64,000 bases of DNA from Cyathus striatus. Taxonomy: Eukaryota; Basidiomycota; Agaricomycetes; Agaricales; Nidulariaceae. The notes beneath the pieces were generated by a model, which worked only from the letters and a program-made list of their open reading frames with translations, was not told where the DNA came from and made no database searches. Shown here piece after piece: positions 63,014 through 64,000 of this stretch. The stretch is from the NCBI GenBank assembly GCA_025738555.1, contig JAOVFP010000016.1, positions 3,286,001 through 3,350,000 on the forward strand, given 5' to 3'. The position numbers and the translations under genes were made by a program. The first letter of the stretch is position 1. Every line of letters starts with the position of its first letter.

Positions 63014-63019
63014 TATAAA
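63014..63019 (+). promoter_or_regulatory. TATA box of the third DUF4246 gene
   Basis: tataaa in acgcgtataaatgcgcgttgac, 80 bp before the ATG at 63099; identical in core to the element at 50443. Confidence 0.65.
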
Positions 63020-63098
63020 TGCGCGTTGACCATCGCCCAATCCGAGCAACAACCGCACTCTTTATGCTCCCTGCACCTTGCACCTAATTCAAAACACC

Positions 63099-64000
63099 AT
63101 GGCGCACCAACCAATGTATAATGACGAATCAGGCGGCACATTTCTCCCGGGGTACGGACGCCCTTTGAAAGACCGCACATCCTACTATAAAGATGGTAAG
63201 CCGTTCCCTAGCACTCTCAGTTCGGAGGATTTGCATACGGGATATGCGTCGTGAGTGCTTTCATGCCCGAAGTATTCAGAGCTGATGCTAGTTAGTGGAC
63301 GGGCTAAAACTCTCCGTGAACTCACGATGCTTCACATCATGGAAGAGCTTACGGATAAACCTGGTTGGGAGACGAAGGTACGTTCATGCTTTTTCAATCG
63401 ATTGTAGTGCTATAAAGATATCTCCTTCAGATTCTGAACGAAACGATCACTTCGAAATGGAGGGAAGAAATTCTCACGAGCGGCGAAGACGTCTCTTCCA
63501 AGATGATTGATTTCATCTTCGATGAGCTAAGGTACAAAGCTAAGCTATTCGCACAAACAGGAGTCATAGTGGTCTTTGACCGGGAAGGCGTCATCAAGTC
63601 CGACACGATGGTGCCTGAGGAACTGAAAGTGGCTCTGGTGGAAGCTGTGAAGCCTCTTGAAGACGTCCCGGATAGTCAGAAAGATTGGCACCCAGGCTCG
63701 AATGAGAAGGTGCTTGACCTTGTGCATCCGTCCCTGTTTCCTCTGGTGTATGGATTGAGCCGTATTCTACCTCGAGGGCGGATGAGTGTTGAGGAAGGGC
63801 TGGAGAGGGCTGGAGAAGGGGTTGTAGTTTCTGCTGAGAAATTGTTATCAAAAGGCCGAGTCTATAGTGAAAAGTTCCAGTGGTTGCCTTGCGAGGTCAA
63901 TATCCGCGGTGAGAAGGCTAGGTATATCATACAATCTGTTGACACAGTACCCGAGTCTGACGATACGTTGCGCAGGATTACAAGTTATATCAACAATCTT
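63099..64000 (+). CDS. DUF4246 domain protein, third copy (cut by window end)
   Basis: Start MAHQPMYNDESGGTFLPGYG. Exon 1 is 63099-63250 and stays in frame (DGKPFPSTLSSEDLHTGYAS), unlike the copy at 50529. Exon 2 from 63296 reads GRAKTLRELTMLHIMEELTD; exon 3 from about 63430 reads ILNETITSKWREEILTSGED through KDWHPGSNEKVLDLVHPSLF and FQWLPCEVNI. The last visible exon begins with the SYINNL region. The intron positions match the other copies. The C-terminal half with the putative metal-binding residues lies beyond the window. As far as visible this copy is intact and is probably the functional partner of the broken left copy. Confidence 0.8.

Larger units (their letters stand above)
61950..64000 (+). 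repeat. segmental duplication, right copy (continues past the window)
   Basis: Right copy of the segment at 48745-52482: EngB 3' relic, intergenic DNA and DUF4246 gene in the same order and strand, about 13 kb away. It lacks about 590 bp of intergenic sequence found in the left copy. Confidence 0.75.

Overview
The window looks like nuclear DNA of a filamentous basidiomycete, probably an agaricomycete. Genes are compact and interrupted by many 45-65 bp GT-AG introns, with CT-rich leaders, no operons and fungal gene families (Ppo oxygenase, DUF4246, DUF2235, GATA factor, F-box/propeller protein). I saw no convincing rRNA, tRNA, CRISPR array or intact transposon, but tRNAs were not searched exhaustively.

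Layout. 0-6.5 kb is an accessory region. It holds three tandem, diverged copies of a small acidic gene, two of which end in a CaaX-type prenylation signal, followed by a decayed DUF4246 relic. 6.5-8.5 kb is a DUF4246 gene (-). 8.9-26.6 kb is a conserved block: HGH1 (-), SPT20 (+), a GATA factor (-), a conserved unknown protein (-), DED1 (-) and a Sec72-like TPR protein (+). 26.6-28.5 kb is repeat-bearing and gene-poor. 28.5-33.3 kb is a Ppo-type fatty acid dioxygenase (-). 35.2-49.1 kb is a second conserved block: ADE16/17 (+) tail-to-tail with an HDDC2-like nucleotidase (-), a DUF2235 hydrolase (+), an F-box protein (-), a small basic protein (+), a mitochondrial-type unknown (+), an unknown (-) and an EngB-like GTPase (+). 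49-64 kb is a second accessory region built by duplication. It contains two more DUF4246 genes, a truncated EngB relic, three members of an unrecognised MCxPYNPDELL family and about 4 kb of apparently empty DNA.

Two themes run through the window. First, the accessory ends are made of repeatedly duplicated small families in different states of decay. Second, several otherwise intact genes, including the normally essential DED1, are broken by the apparent loss of a single base, mostly in short C or G runs. In DED1 this is best explained by consensus sequence error, so gene models here should be corrected before any gene is called dead.

Possible connections are few: purine synthesis (ADE16/17) beside nucleotide salvage (HDDC2-like); translation and protein folding (DED1, HGH1, EngB); and transcription (SPT20, GATA). 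All splice sites were read by eye from consensus motifs and reading frame, and product names come from remembered family motifs, not from searches.
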